DNA of 6,230 nt from Treponema sp. GTDB taxonomy: Bacteria; Spirochaetota; Spirochaetia; Treponematales; Breznakiellaceae. Each line of letters starts with the position of its first letter. Position 1 is the first letter of the stretch. The stretch covers positions 1 to 6,230 of the forward strand of contig JAISYA010000253.1 of the NCBI GenBank assembly GCA_031270205.1. Reading direction: 5' to 3'. A program made the translations under genes and the position numbers. The notes beneath the pieces are model-generated. The model saw only the letters and a list, made by a program, of their open reading frames with translations. It was not told where the DNA came from and did no database searches. This document shows positions 1-6,219 of this stretch, one piece after another.

Positions 1-33
1 GCATCATTCACCGCGCGATGCCGCTCAGGGTAC

Positions 34-61
34 TTCACATTTTTGCCGATCATGGTATGAT
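34..61 (+). promoter_or_regulatory. Probable sigma-70-type promoter for ppdK
   Basis: TTCACA at 34-39 matches the TTGACA -35 box at five of six bases. TATGAT at 56-61 matches TATAAT at five of six. The spacer is 16 bp, and a TG at 53-54 one base before the -10 box makes it an extended -10. The predicted transcript would begin near 68, giving a short leader of about 17 nt that still contains the GGAGG ribosome site at 74-78. The boxes are seen directly; promoter activity is inferred. Confidence 0.6.
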
Positions 62-84
62 AAGAGAAGGTACGGAGGCAGTTA

Positions 85-2928
85 ATGGCTAAACGAAAAG
101 AAGTGTACTTCTTCGGCGAAGGCAAGGCCGAAGGGGACGCGAAGATGAAAGAGGTGCTGGGCGGCAAGGGCGCCAATCTCGCGGAGATGACCAACATGGG
201 GATTCCGGTTCCGCCGGGCTTTACGATCTCTACCGTGGTCTGCGCCGAGTATTACGAGAACAACCAAAAATATCCCGCAGGCGTTACCGGGGAAGTAGCG
301 GCGAACCTTAAAAAACTTGAAAAGATAATGGGGAAAAAGCTCGGCGATCCCGACGATCCCCTGCTGGTTTCGGTTCGTTCCGGCGCGGCGGTTTCCATGC
401 CCGGCATGATGGACACGATTCTCAACCTGGGGATGAACGATAAAGCGGTGCGGGGCCTTTCCCGCAAAACCGGCAATCCCCGTTTCGCCTGGGACGCCTA
501 CCGGCGTTTCGTCCAGATGTACGGCGACGTGGTCATGGGTGTAAAACATGAACGGTTTGAGGAAGCCATCAGCGGCATTAAAAAATCGAAAAAAGTCGAG
601 CTTGATACGCAGCTTAACGCCGGGGACCTTGAGGCCCTGGTTGACGAATACAAAAAAATCATTAAGAAAACTACCGGCAGGGACTTTCCCCAGAACCCGC
701 TGGATCAGCTTTGGGGCGCGGTCAACGCTGTTTTCGGCTCGTGGATGAACGAGCGGGCCATCAAATACCGGCAGCTCAACGGCATCCGCAATCTCAAGGG
801 GACCGCGGTGAATGTGCAGTCCATGGTGTTCGGCAATTTCGGCGAAGACTCCGGCACGGGCGTGTGCTTCAGCCGCGACCCCTCCACCGGCGTCAACGAG
901 TTTTACGGCGAATACCTGATGAACGCCCAGGGCGAGGACGTGGTGGCCGGTATCAGGACGCCTGAAAAGATCGCCACGCTGGCGAAACGGAATCCGGTTA
1001 TTTACAAACAACTGGTGGGCATCAAAAACAAGCTGGAAAAACACTTCAAAGATATGCAGGATATGGAATTCACCGTGCAGCAGGGTGAACTGTTCCTGCT
1101 CCAGACCCGCAACGGCAAGCGGGCGGGAACCGCCGCGGTAAAGTGCGCGGTAGACATGGTTGCCGAGGGCTTGATCGATACGGAGACCGCGATTATGCGG
1201 GTAACGCCGGCGCATCTGGATCAACTGCTCCACCCGATGATCGATTCGGCGGCCAACCGGGAAGTAAAACCCATTACCAAGGGTCTTAACGCCTCCCCCG
1301 GCGCCGCTGCGGGGCGCATTGTTTTTACCGCCAAAGACGCCGAAGCATGGCACGAAAGGGGCGAAAAAGTGCTGCTGGTGCGCAAAGACACCAGCCCTGA
1401 GGACATTGGCGGCATGGTGGTTTCCCAGGGCGTGCTTACCTCCACCGGCGGCATGACCAGCCACGCGGCGGTAGTTGCCCGCGGCATGGGTACCCCCTGC
1501 GTGGCCGGCGCGAAAGGCGTTTCGGTACAGCACGGCGTCGCCGTTATCGGCGGCAAGACCTACCGGGAAGGGGATTGGCTCACCATTGACGGTTCGACCG
1601 GCGAGGTGTATGAAGGCCGCTTGCCGTTGGTGGTTCCGGACATCTCCAAAGACATGAACCTATTCCTCAAATGGTGCGACCAGGTACGCGCCCGCGCCGT
1701 GCGCGGCCCCATCAAAGGCTTTGATGTCAGAACCAACGCGGATCAGCCGGAAGACGCCATACGGGCTTTTGATTTCGGCGCGCAGGGCGTGGGCCTCTGC
1801 CGTACCGAGCACATGTTCTTTGACAAAGAGAAACTGATCCATTTCCGGGCCATGATTGTCGCCGACACCAAAGAAGAGCGGGAAAAGCATCTGCGGGAGA
1901 TACTGCCCCTCCAGCAAAAAGATTTCTTCGGCATATTCAAGGCAATGGAAGGGCGGCCCGTTACCATTAGGCTCCTTGACCCGCCGCTTCACGAATTCGT
2001 TCCCCACACGAAAGAAGAAGTGGACGAGCTTGCCGCCCATCTCAAAGTGAGTCACGATGCGCTGCAGCCCAAGATCGACCGGCTTGTTGAAGCCAACCCC
2101 ATGCTGGGGCATCGCGGCTGCCGCCTTGCGGTAACATACCCCGAGATCTACGATATGCAGGTGGAGGCAATCGCCCTGGCCGCGGTTGAATGTGTTTTGG
2201 CAAATATCCCCGTGCAGCCTGAGATCATGATCCCCATTGTGGTTACCGCGCGGGAGTTAAAGCTCTTGCGGCCCAACGCCGAAAAAATGATTGCAAAAGT
2301 TTTCAATGCCGCGAATGTTAAAATGGATGTGAAGATCGGTACGATGATCGAAGTGCCCCGCGCCGCGATACGCGCCGGCCACATTGCCCGATACGCGGAC
2401 TTCTTCAGCTTCGGTACCAACGATCTTACCCAGATGACTTTCGCCTTCAGCCGTGACGACATCGCTTCGTTCCTTCCGGTGTATCTGCAAAAGAATGTGC
2501 TTGATGTGGATCCTTTCAATTCAATTGACGAGGACGGCGTCGGGGGCTTGATGCGCTTCGGCATAAGCGCGGGCAGAGAGGTTAAACCGTATCTCAAGAT
2601 TGGAATATGCGGAGAACACGGCGGAGATCCCGCGACTATTGATTTTTGTTATAGGGCGGGATTAAGCTATGTATCATGTTCACCATTCCGGGTACCGCTG
2701 GCTCGGCTTGCCGGCGCGCAGGCGGTTATCAATAATTCCGGAAAGATTATAAAGGGAAAAAAGCCGGCGGTAAAAAAACAGACGGCCAAGAGTACCGCGG
2801 TCAGGAAACCGGTGGTGAAAAAGCCCGCCGTGAAAACCGCCGCGGCAAAGAAACCTGTGGCGAAAAAGCCCGCCGCGAAAACCACCGCGGCAAAAAAAAC
2901 CGCGGTAAAGAAGCCCGCCGCGAAGTAA
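85..2928 (+). CDS. ppdK: Pyruvate, phosphate dikinase with a basic C-terminal repeat tail
   Basis: Cytoplasmic enzyme that interconverts PEP + AMP + PPi and pyruvate + ATP + phosphate. In fermentative spirochaetes it is thought to run towards pyruvate and ATP, alongside PPi-dependent phosphofructokinase. The ATG at 85 follows GGAGG with a 6-nt spacer. The N-terminal nucleotide-binding domain (about 1-345) shows GGKGANLAEM with Lys28, VSVRSGAAVSMPGMMDT with Arg98, GEDSGTGV at 253-260, and Glu328, Gln340 and Arg342 in the MEFTVQ...LLQTRNG segment. The central phosphohistidine domain has GGMTSHAAVVARGMG with His460 as the carrier and Thr458 beside it. The C-terminal PEP/pyruvate TIM barrel has CRTEH (Arg573), RLLDPPLHEF (Arg629), MLGHRGCRL, Glu756, GTNDLTQ (Asp780) and GICGEHGGDP with catalytic Cys842. 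The family fold ends near residue 882 and family members are usually about 870-900 residues. The extra 60 or so residues are Lys/Ala/Pro/Val-rich with no acidic residue from 892 to 947. The gene appears monocistronic, with its own promoter and terminator. Confidence 0.97.
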   Translation: MAKRKEVYFFGEGKAEGDAKMKEVLGGKGANLAEMTNMGIPVPPGFTISTVVCAEYYENNQKYPAGVTGEVAANLKKLEKIMGKKLGDPDDPLLVSVRSGAAVSMPGMMDTILNLGMNDKAVRGLSRKTGNPRFAWDAYRRFVQMYGDVVMGVKHERFEEAISGIKKSKKVELDTQLNAGDLEALVDEYKKIIKKTTGRDFPQNPLDQLWGAVNAVFGSWMNERAIKYRQLNGIRNLKGTAVNVQSMVFGNFGEDSGTGVCFSRDPSTGVNEFYGEYLMNAQGEDVVAGIRTPEKIATLAKRNPVIYKQLVGIKNKLEKHFKDMQDMEFTVQQGELFLLQTRNGKRAGTAAVKCAVDMVAEGLIDTETAIMRVTPAHLDQLLHPMIDSAANREVKPITKGLNASPGAAAGRIVFTAKDAEAWHERGEKVLLVRKDTSPEDIGGMVVSQGVLTSTGGMTSHAAVVARGMGTPCVAGAKGVSVQHGVAVIGGKTYREGDWLTIDGSTGEVYEGRLPLVVPDISKDMNLFLKWCDQVRARAVRGPIKGFDVRTNADQPEDAIRAFDFGAQGVGLCRTEHMFFDKEKLIHFRAMIVADTKEEREKHLREILPLQQKDFFGIFKAMEGRPVTIRLLDPPLHEFVPHTKEEVDELAAHLKVSHDALQPKIDRLVEANPMLGHRGCRLAVTYPEIYDMQVEAIALAAVECVLANIPVQPEIMIPIVVTARELKLLRPNAEKMIAKVFNAANVKMDVKIGTMIEVPRAAIRAGHIARYADFFSFGTNDLTQMTFAFSRDDIASFLPVYLQKNVLDVDPFNSIDEDGVGGLMRFGISAGREVKPYLKIGICGEHGGDPATIDFCYRAGLSYVSCSPFRVPLARLAGAQAVINNSGKIIKGKKPAVKKQTAKSTAVRKPVVKKPAVKTAAAKKPVAKKPAAKTTAAKKTAVKKPAAK
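2770..2925 (+). repeat. 45-bp tandem repeat encoding a histone-H1-like tail of PPDK
   Basis: Three full 45-bp units and a 21-bp partial unit lie in frame at the 3' end of ppdK: 2770-2814, 2815-2859, 2860-2904 and 2905-2925. The encoded units are VKKQTAKSTAVRKPV, VKKPAVKTAAAKKPV, AKKPAAKTTAAKKTA and VKKPAAK, residues 896-947. By hand alignment units 2 and 3 agree at 38 of 45 bases, while units 1 and 2 agree at only 29 of 45, so the upstream copy is the most diverged. The 52 residues contain 17 Lys, one Arg and no Asp or Glu. Such KPAAK-type sequence is typical of bacterial histone-H1-like proteins and nucleic-acid-binding tails; its role here is unknown. Confidence 0.9.
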
Positions 2929-2962
2929 GAGGGGCCGGGTATTAAAAAACCGTTTCATACCT

Positions 2963-3009
2963 AAAAAACAACCTGACCGCTTACATGGTAAACGGTCAGG
3001 TTGTTTTTT
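2963..3009 (+). terminator. Rho-independent terminator after ppdK
   Basis: Perfect 17-bp inverted repeat: 2963-2979 (AAAAAACAACCTGACCG) pairs with 2993-3009 (CGGTCAGGTTGTTTTTT). The intervening 13 nt can add a further 4 bp (TTAC 2981-2984 with GTAA 2988-2991) after one C/A mismatch, leaving an ATG triloop. The right arm ends in six T on the + strand and the left arm begins with six A, so it could also stop transcription coming from the opposite strand. It lies 34 bp after the ppdK stop codon and isolates ppdK from the downstream operon. Confidence 0.93.
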
Positions 3010-3066
3010 GCGCAGAGCTTCTTGCCGCTAAAGCAGCCTGGCAGTTTGCGGGGTAAAAACCGCCTG

Positions 3067-3081
3067 AAGGAGATTGTGGAG
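3067..3081 (+). promoter_or_regulatory. Ribosome-binding-like sequence for an alternative upstream start
   Basis: AAGGAG at 3067-3072 and GGAG at 3078-3081 precede an ATG at 3088, the second with a 6-nt spacer. That ATG is in frame with the vWFA gene and would add 19 residues (MRRRNKLLAKYPKVC...) before the signal peptide. This is the best Shine-Dalgarno match in the gap, and it is the main argument against the start at 3145 chosen below. Confidence 0.35.
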
Positions 3082-3129
3082 ATTATAATGCGCAGGCGCA
3101 ACAAACTGCTAGCCAAGTACCCAAAGGTG

Positions 3130-3138
3130 TGTTATACT
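3130..3138 (+). promoter_or_regulatory. Candidate extended -10 box upstream of the vWFA operon
   Basis: TGTTATACT reads as an extended -10 element: TG, one base, then TATACT (3133-3138), five of six matches to TATAAT. No convincing -35 box lies 16-18 bp upstream. A transcript from it would begin at about 3145, on the A of the chosen start codon, which would make the first gene of the operon leaderless. A perfect TATAAT also occurs at 3084-3089, without TG or a -35 box, and is an alternative. This is a weak, inferred call. Confidence 0.35.
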
Positions 3139-3144
3139 AACCGC

Positions 3145-3711
3145 ATGGAAGCAAGAGTTACCGCCAGGGTATTGTTCACCCTTGTCCTGATCCTCTTTGC
3201 GGGGGAGGCGCGCGCGGATACGCGGAGCGCCCCTATAGAGGTAAACGTGATTATTGACGGTTCCGCGGCCCTTTCGGGCAAGCGGGACGATATCGCGGCG
3301 TGGATTTCCGGTAACCTCGTGGACAGCCGCCTGCGGGAAGGGGACCGGATTACCATCTGGAACGCCGGCGGAAAAGCGGGAATCGTGTATTCCGACACCC
3401 TGAAAAACGACGCCGACAAGGAGAATGTCAAAAAAACGCTGAAAAGCCTCTCCGCCGGGGGAGACGCGGCGGATTTTGCCGGGGCATTGCGGGAGGCCGC
3501 CTCCCGGAACGCCGGAAAGGGCATTACCTATACCCTGCTGGTCAGCGCTTCCCAAGCGGCCCTCTCTTCCGCCCTGCAGGGTCCGTCCGCCGATTTAATC
3601 CGGTTTTCCCGGCTTGAGGAATCATCCCGCGGATGGCAGGCCCTGCTCATCGCCCTGAATATCGACTCCCGCATCAGGCAGGCGGCGGCGGCATATTTCG
3701 CGGGGACATAA
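3145..3711 (+). CDS. Exported vWFA-like protein, Tp0750-type, with degenerate metal site
   Basis: Predicted 188-residue secreted or periplasmic protein. Residues 1-24 form a signal peptide: Arg in the n-region, hydrophobic VLFTLVLILFAG, and cleavage after the ARA at 22-24. The mature part resembles a compact vWFA fold. It has a first strand IEVNVIIDGSAAL (31-43), a helix RDDIAAWISGNLVDSRL, the strand DRITIWNA, a helix DAADFAGALREAASRN (107-122) and the strand ITYTLLVSAS. The MIDAS metal site is not intact: D-x-S-x-S reads D38-G-S40-A-A42, the usual Thr position falls at GGDAAD, and the Asp after the fourth strand is replaced in LLVSAS. T. pallidum Tp0750 is a vWFA protein reported to be co-transcribed with pallilysin; similar position and size suggest this is its counterpart. 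The gene sits 13 bp before the DHH gene. The start at 3145 gives the cleanest signal peptide, though it lacks a well-placed Shine-Dalgarno; the alternative is ATG 3088. Confidence 0.72.
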   Translation: MEARVTARVLFTLVLILFAGEARADTRSAPIEVNVIIDGSAALSGKRDDIAAWISGNLVDSRLREGDRITIWNAGGKAGIVYSDTLKNDADKENVKKTLKSLSAGGDAADFAGALREAASRNAGKGITYTLLVSASQAALSSALQGPSADLIRFSRLEESSRGWQALLIALNIDSRIRQAAAAYFAGT

Positions 3712-3724
3712 TTTCAATTCACCG

Positions 3725-4699
3725 ATGCCGGATCAGTTTTTAGCCTTTATTGATAAATACCGGTCCTTTATCCTCACCACCCATGATCCGGCGGACGCGG
3801 ATGGTCTGGGGGCGGAGCTGGTATTCGCCGCGATACTGAAATCCCGGAAAAAAAAGGTGAGGATCATCAACGCCGGGCCGATACCGGATCTGTTTGTGTT
3901 CATGGACCCGAAGCGGCTTGTTGAACAATGGAACGAAGAAGCCCATTCAGCCCTGTTTGAAAAATCCGCCCTGCTCATACTGGACACTTCCGATGAATAC
4001 AATATTGGCCCGGTAAGGAGCGTAATTCCCAGAGCGCGGGATATTTTTGTGGTTGATCACCACGAGCCGAAACCCCTTTCCACGCTGGGGGGGCTTATTG
4101 ATTCAAGCGCGGCCGCCACCTGCGAGCTGGCGGTGGAGATTGCCGGGACCGTCTCTCTTACACTTGACGTTGACACCGCGCGGGCGGCCTACACCGGCAT
4201 CGTGTACGACACGGGTTTTTTCGCCTATTCCAAAACCACGCTGCGGACCTTTACCGCCGCCCGCGCCCTGGTTGAGCGGGGGGTAGTTCCCTACGATGTC
4301 TACCACCGCCTTAACGAAAACGCCTCTATCGGCGCGCTGCTCCTGCAAAAAAAGGTGATCTCCACGCTGGAACTGCATGCGGGGGGCACTGTGGCGGTGC
4401 AGGTTATGCGCAAAGAAGACCTCGCGGCCGCCGGCGCGCATTTTGAGGATGCCGAGGGCTTTATCAACATACCTCTGTATGCAAGGGAAGTTACCGTCTC
4501 CATTCTGATAAAGGAAAACCTTGAGGGGAAGGTGCGCTGTTCCCTCCGTTCCAAGGGCACAGTGAACGTTTCAAAAATAGCCCAAACCTTCGGCGGCGGC
4601 GGCCATGTCAGCGCCGCCGGTTTCAAAAGCGACAAAAATATCGAGGAAACCCTTAAGGCCGTAATAAAAAGCGTAGAGACGCATCTGGGCAGTTTATGA
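3725..4699 (+). CDS. nrnA: DHH/DHHA1 phosphoesterase, NrnA-like nanoRNase/pAp phosphatase
   Basis: Predicted 324-residue cytoplasmic Mn-dependent phosphoesterase. NrnA relatives degrade 2-5 nt RNA fragments to mononucleotides and dephosphorylate 3'-phosphoadenosine 5'-phosphate; some relatives hydrolyse cyclic dinucleotides instead. The DHH domain carries motif I HDPADADGLG (His20, Asp24, Asp26), motif II LLILDTSD (Asp87), the signature VVDHHEP (Asp111-His112-His113) and motif IV GIVYDTGFF (Asp162). The C-terminal DHHA1 substrate-binding domain ends in FGGGGHVSAAG (Gly291 to Gly299, His294). All metal ligands expected of an active enzyme are present and the length is typical. There is no signal peptide or membrane segment. 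The ATG at 3725 lies 13 bp after the vWFA stop with only a weak, distant Shine-Dalgarno, and its last 4 bases overlap the next gene. NrnA is the most likely subtype, but the sequence alone does not exclude pApase-only or cyclic-dinucleotide activity. Confidence 0.9.
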   Translation: MPDQFLAFIDKYRSFILTTHDPADADGLGAELVFAAILKSRKKKVRIINAGPIPDLFVFMDPKRLVEQWNEEAHSALFEKSALLILDTSDEYNIGPVRSVIPRARDIFVVDHHEPKPLSTLGGLIDSSAAATCELAVEIAGTVSLTLDVDTARAAYTGIVYDTGFFAYSKTTLRTFTAARALVERGVVPYDVYHRLNENASIGALLLQKKVISTLELHAGGTVAVQVMRKEDLAAAGAHFEDAEGFINIPLYAREVTVSILIKENLEGKVRCSLRSKGTVNVSKIAQTFGGGGHVSAAGFKSDKNIEETLKAVIKSVETHLGSL

Positions 4700-6219
4700 A
4701 TAAAAAAACGCTGTTTACTATTATCGGATTTGTTATCATCGGCGCGGCGGGCGCGGTATTTTTGATACTGGGACCTTTTGCCAGGCAGAAAAACCAGGAA
4801 CAGCGCCGGACGCGGATTGTTATCCCCCAGGAAATCGGCGCCGGCCCGTATTCCTCCGCCGAAGAGCAGATGGCCTATGAGGAAAGCATCGCCACCAAAG
4901 TCGCCATGGACGAGGGCGATGTCATCATTTCCGTTTTAACCCAGGACTTCGACGGGGATCCGGCGGAGGAACAGGTAGTGGCCTTCCACAGCCTGCACGA
5001 AATGGACAGCCCCGTCTACGTCTGCTTTATCGATTACGATGAAACGGAGAAGGAGTACCGGCAGGTATGGACCGCCCCCACCGCGGCGACTCAGCCGGGA
5101 ACCGTATCCCTCTTTACCCAGGACCTCATCGGGGACCGCAGCCTCTGCGTGATCCTTACCGGCATGAATAACCAGGACAAGCACACCATGACCGTTTTCA
5201 GGCGGAGCGCCGAGACACCCTTTGCCGTAATCGCCGAAATCAGGATAGACGGTTCCATCAAGATCCAGGAAACGGAAAGGTCCCAGGCCTATCATCAGGG
5301 CATAGCCAGGGATAAAAGCTTAACGATTACCGCCAACGGACGTGATACCGAATCCGCCAATATGCTCGACCAACTGGAAATTACCTATGCTTTTAACCCT
5401 GAACAGGAACGTTACGAGCAAACCGGCATTACCCGCCTGCCCGGTTCCCAGATTGAGCAGTTCCGCCTGAGGGAACTGCTCTCAGGGCAAAAAGGTGTTT
5501 TTGAAAACTTTATCAACGGCCTCTGGTATTACGTGATCCCCCAGGGCACTCTGGACATGAGACAGTACATCTATTTTGATCCGGGCGGCAGGGAGATCGT
5601 CTTTTTCAGCGACGAGACCCAGCAGGTGTTCACCTGGCAGAATTCCAACCCCACGCGCTACGGTCTGTATATATCAAGCCAGAATATTTCGATTACGACG
5701 CTCAGGCGTTTTCTGGACATTGAGCTGGAATCCCTGGACAGCATACGGGTAAAGGTTTTTGAGGACGTGCGCCTGAAAATAGCCGTCAACGCCGCGTGGG
5801 ACGGTTCCTACCGCCGTGCAAGTACCGGTACCCGGACCGCCGAAAGCGAAAACACCGTCAGCCCCCCGATTGACGCCCTGTACGACAGTTCCCTGGGGAG
5901 GCTGCACTTTTTCCCCAACGGTGAGTACGAGCTGTATTCCGGCGGCAGCGGGCGGAAAGGACGTTACGTGTTTTTCCGGGCAAACGGCCAGGAGCTTCTG
6001 GAACTCCGCCCTGAACGGGAATCCTCATCCGCGCCGGAAGCAAACGGCGAACAAGGCGCGCGTATGGTTTTCCGTGTTGAACACCAGCCTGTTTCCGACG
6101 GCGGCGATAACACCGGCCCCTTGCCCGCAGCCCTCAGTCTTTCCCGTGTGCGCCTGAGCGCCGCCGGCATCCAGGATCTGCACGAAGGGACGATTGCCCT
6201 GACACGGGCACAGGAATGA
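4696..6219 (+). CDS. Membrane-anchored pallilysin-related (Tp0751-like) envelope protein
   Basis: Predicted 507-residue envelope protein. Residues 5-28 are one hydrophobic helix after MNKK, with no lipobox Cys, so it is probably an uncleaved signal anchor with the rest outside the cytoplasmic membrane. Residues about 75-160 hold two similar segments, LTQDFDGDPAEEQVV and FTQDLIGDRSLCVIL. The first has the spacing D84-x-D86-G-D88-x3-E92 seen in FG-GAP/VCBS-type calcium loops. A further strand-rich part follows (YIYFDPGGREIVFF and onwards). The C-terminal part (about 356-492) has WDGSYRR, a Ser/Thr-rich loop, GRLHFFPNGEYELYSGG and GRYVFF..NGQELLELR. This resembles the lipocalin-like domain of T. 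pallidum Tp0751, which binds host laminin and fibronectin and was described as a metalloprotease. Tp0751 has an HEXXH motif; this protein has none (only HEMDS and HEGTI), so protease activity is not supported. It is about twice the length of Tp0751. Its ATG overlaps the DHH stop (ATGA), implying translational coupling. The family assignment is from resemblance only. Confidence 0.75.
   Translation: MNKKTLFTIIGFVIIGAAGAVFLILGPFARQKNQEQRRTRIVIPQEIGAGPYSSAEEQMAYEESIATKVAMDEGDVIISVLTQDFDGDPAEEQVVAFHSLHEMDSPVYVCFIDYDETEKEYRQVWTAPTAATQPGTVSLFTQDLIGDRSLCVILTGMNNQDKHTMTVFRRSAETPFAVIAEIRIDGSIKIQETERSQAYHQGIARDKSLTITANGRDTESANMLDQLEITYAFNPEQERYEQTGITRLPGSQIEQFRLRELLSGQKGVFENFINGLWYYVIPQGTLDMRQYIYFDPGGREIVFFSDETQQVFTWQNSNPTRYGLYISSQNISITTLRRFLDIELESLDSIRVKVFEDVRLKIAVNAAWDGSYRRASTGTRTAESENTVSPPIDALYDSSLGRLHFFPNGEYELYSGGSGRKGRYVFFRANGQELLELRPERESSSAPEANGEQGARMVFRVEHQPVSDGGDNTGPLPAALSLSRVRLSAAGIQDLHEGTIALTRAQE
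5455..5486 (+). repeat. Two mutually exclusive hairpins inside the pallilysin-like gene
   Basis: GAGCAGTTCC (5455-5464) and GGAACTGCTC (5472-5481) form a perfect 10-bp stem with a 7-nt loop. CCTGAG (5466-5471) and CTCAGG (5481-5486) form a second 6-bp stem that uses the loop of the first, so both cannot form at once. No T-tract follows, so it is not a terminator. It may be chance in coding sequence (encoding EQFRLRELLSG). Confidence 0.4.

Noticed and set aside
1..21. Short inverted repeat GCATC...GATGC at the left edge
   Set aside because: Only 5 bp with an 11-nt loop and no T-tract; expected by chance, and the upstream gene is not visible.
82..1533. A 483-codon open frame on the minus strand inside ppdK
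   Set aside because: It lies opposite a clearly conserved PPDK coding region and reads as His/Arg/Gly/Phe-rich sequence with no family resemblance. It is expected from codon bias in GC-rich DNA, as are the other antisense frames such as 1660-2112 and 2148-2597.
2667..2958. Minus-strand frames opposite the PPDK tail, one rich in Phe/Ala/Gly and hydrophobic-looking
   Set aside because: The apparent repeats are the mirror of the Lys/Ala repeat on the + strand; there is no convincing start signal and no independent support.
3001..3087. Extension of the vWFA gene back to a TTG at 3001
   Set aside because: That start lies inside the terminator stem, has no ribosome site and would place about 48 unrelated residues before the signal peptide.
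3848..3855. Run of eight A in the DHH gene as a programmed frameshift site
   Set aside because: It encodes part of a Lys-rich stretch (SRKKKVR) and the zero frame continues through all DHH motifs; no alternative-frame product looks real.
4087..4093. Run of seven G in the DHH gene, with runs of six G at 4278-4283 and 4381-4386, as possible phase-variation tracts
   Set aside because: Seven or fewer G is short for on/off switching, the tracts lie inside a conserved enzyme, and the frame is intact. They could be rechecked as sequencing-error sites.
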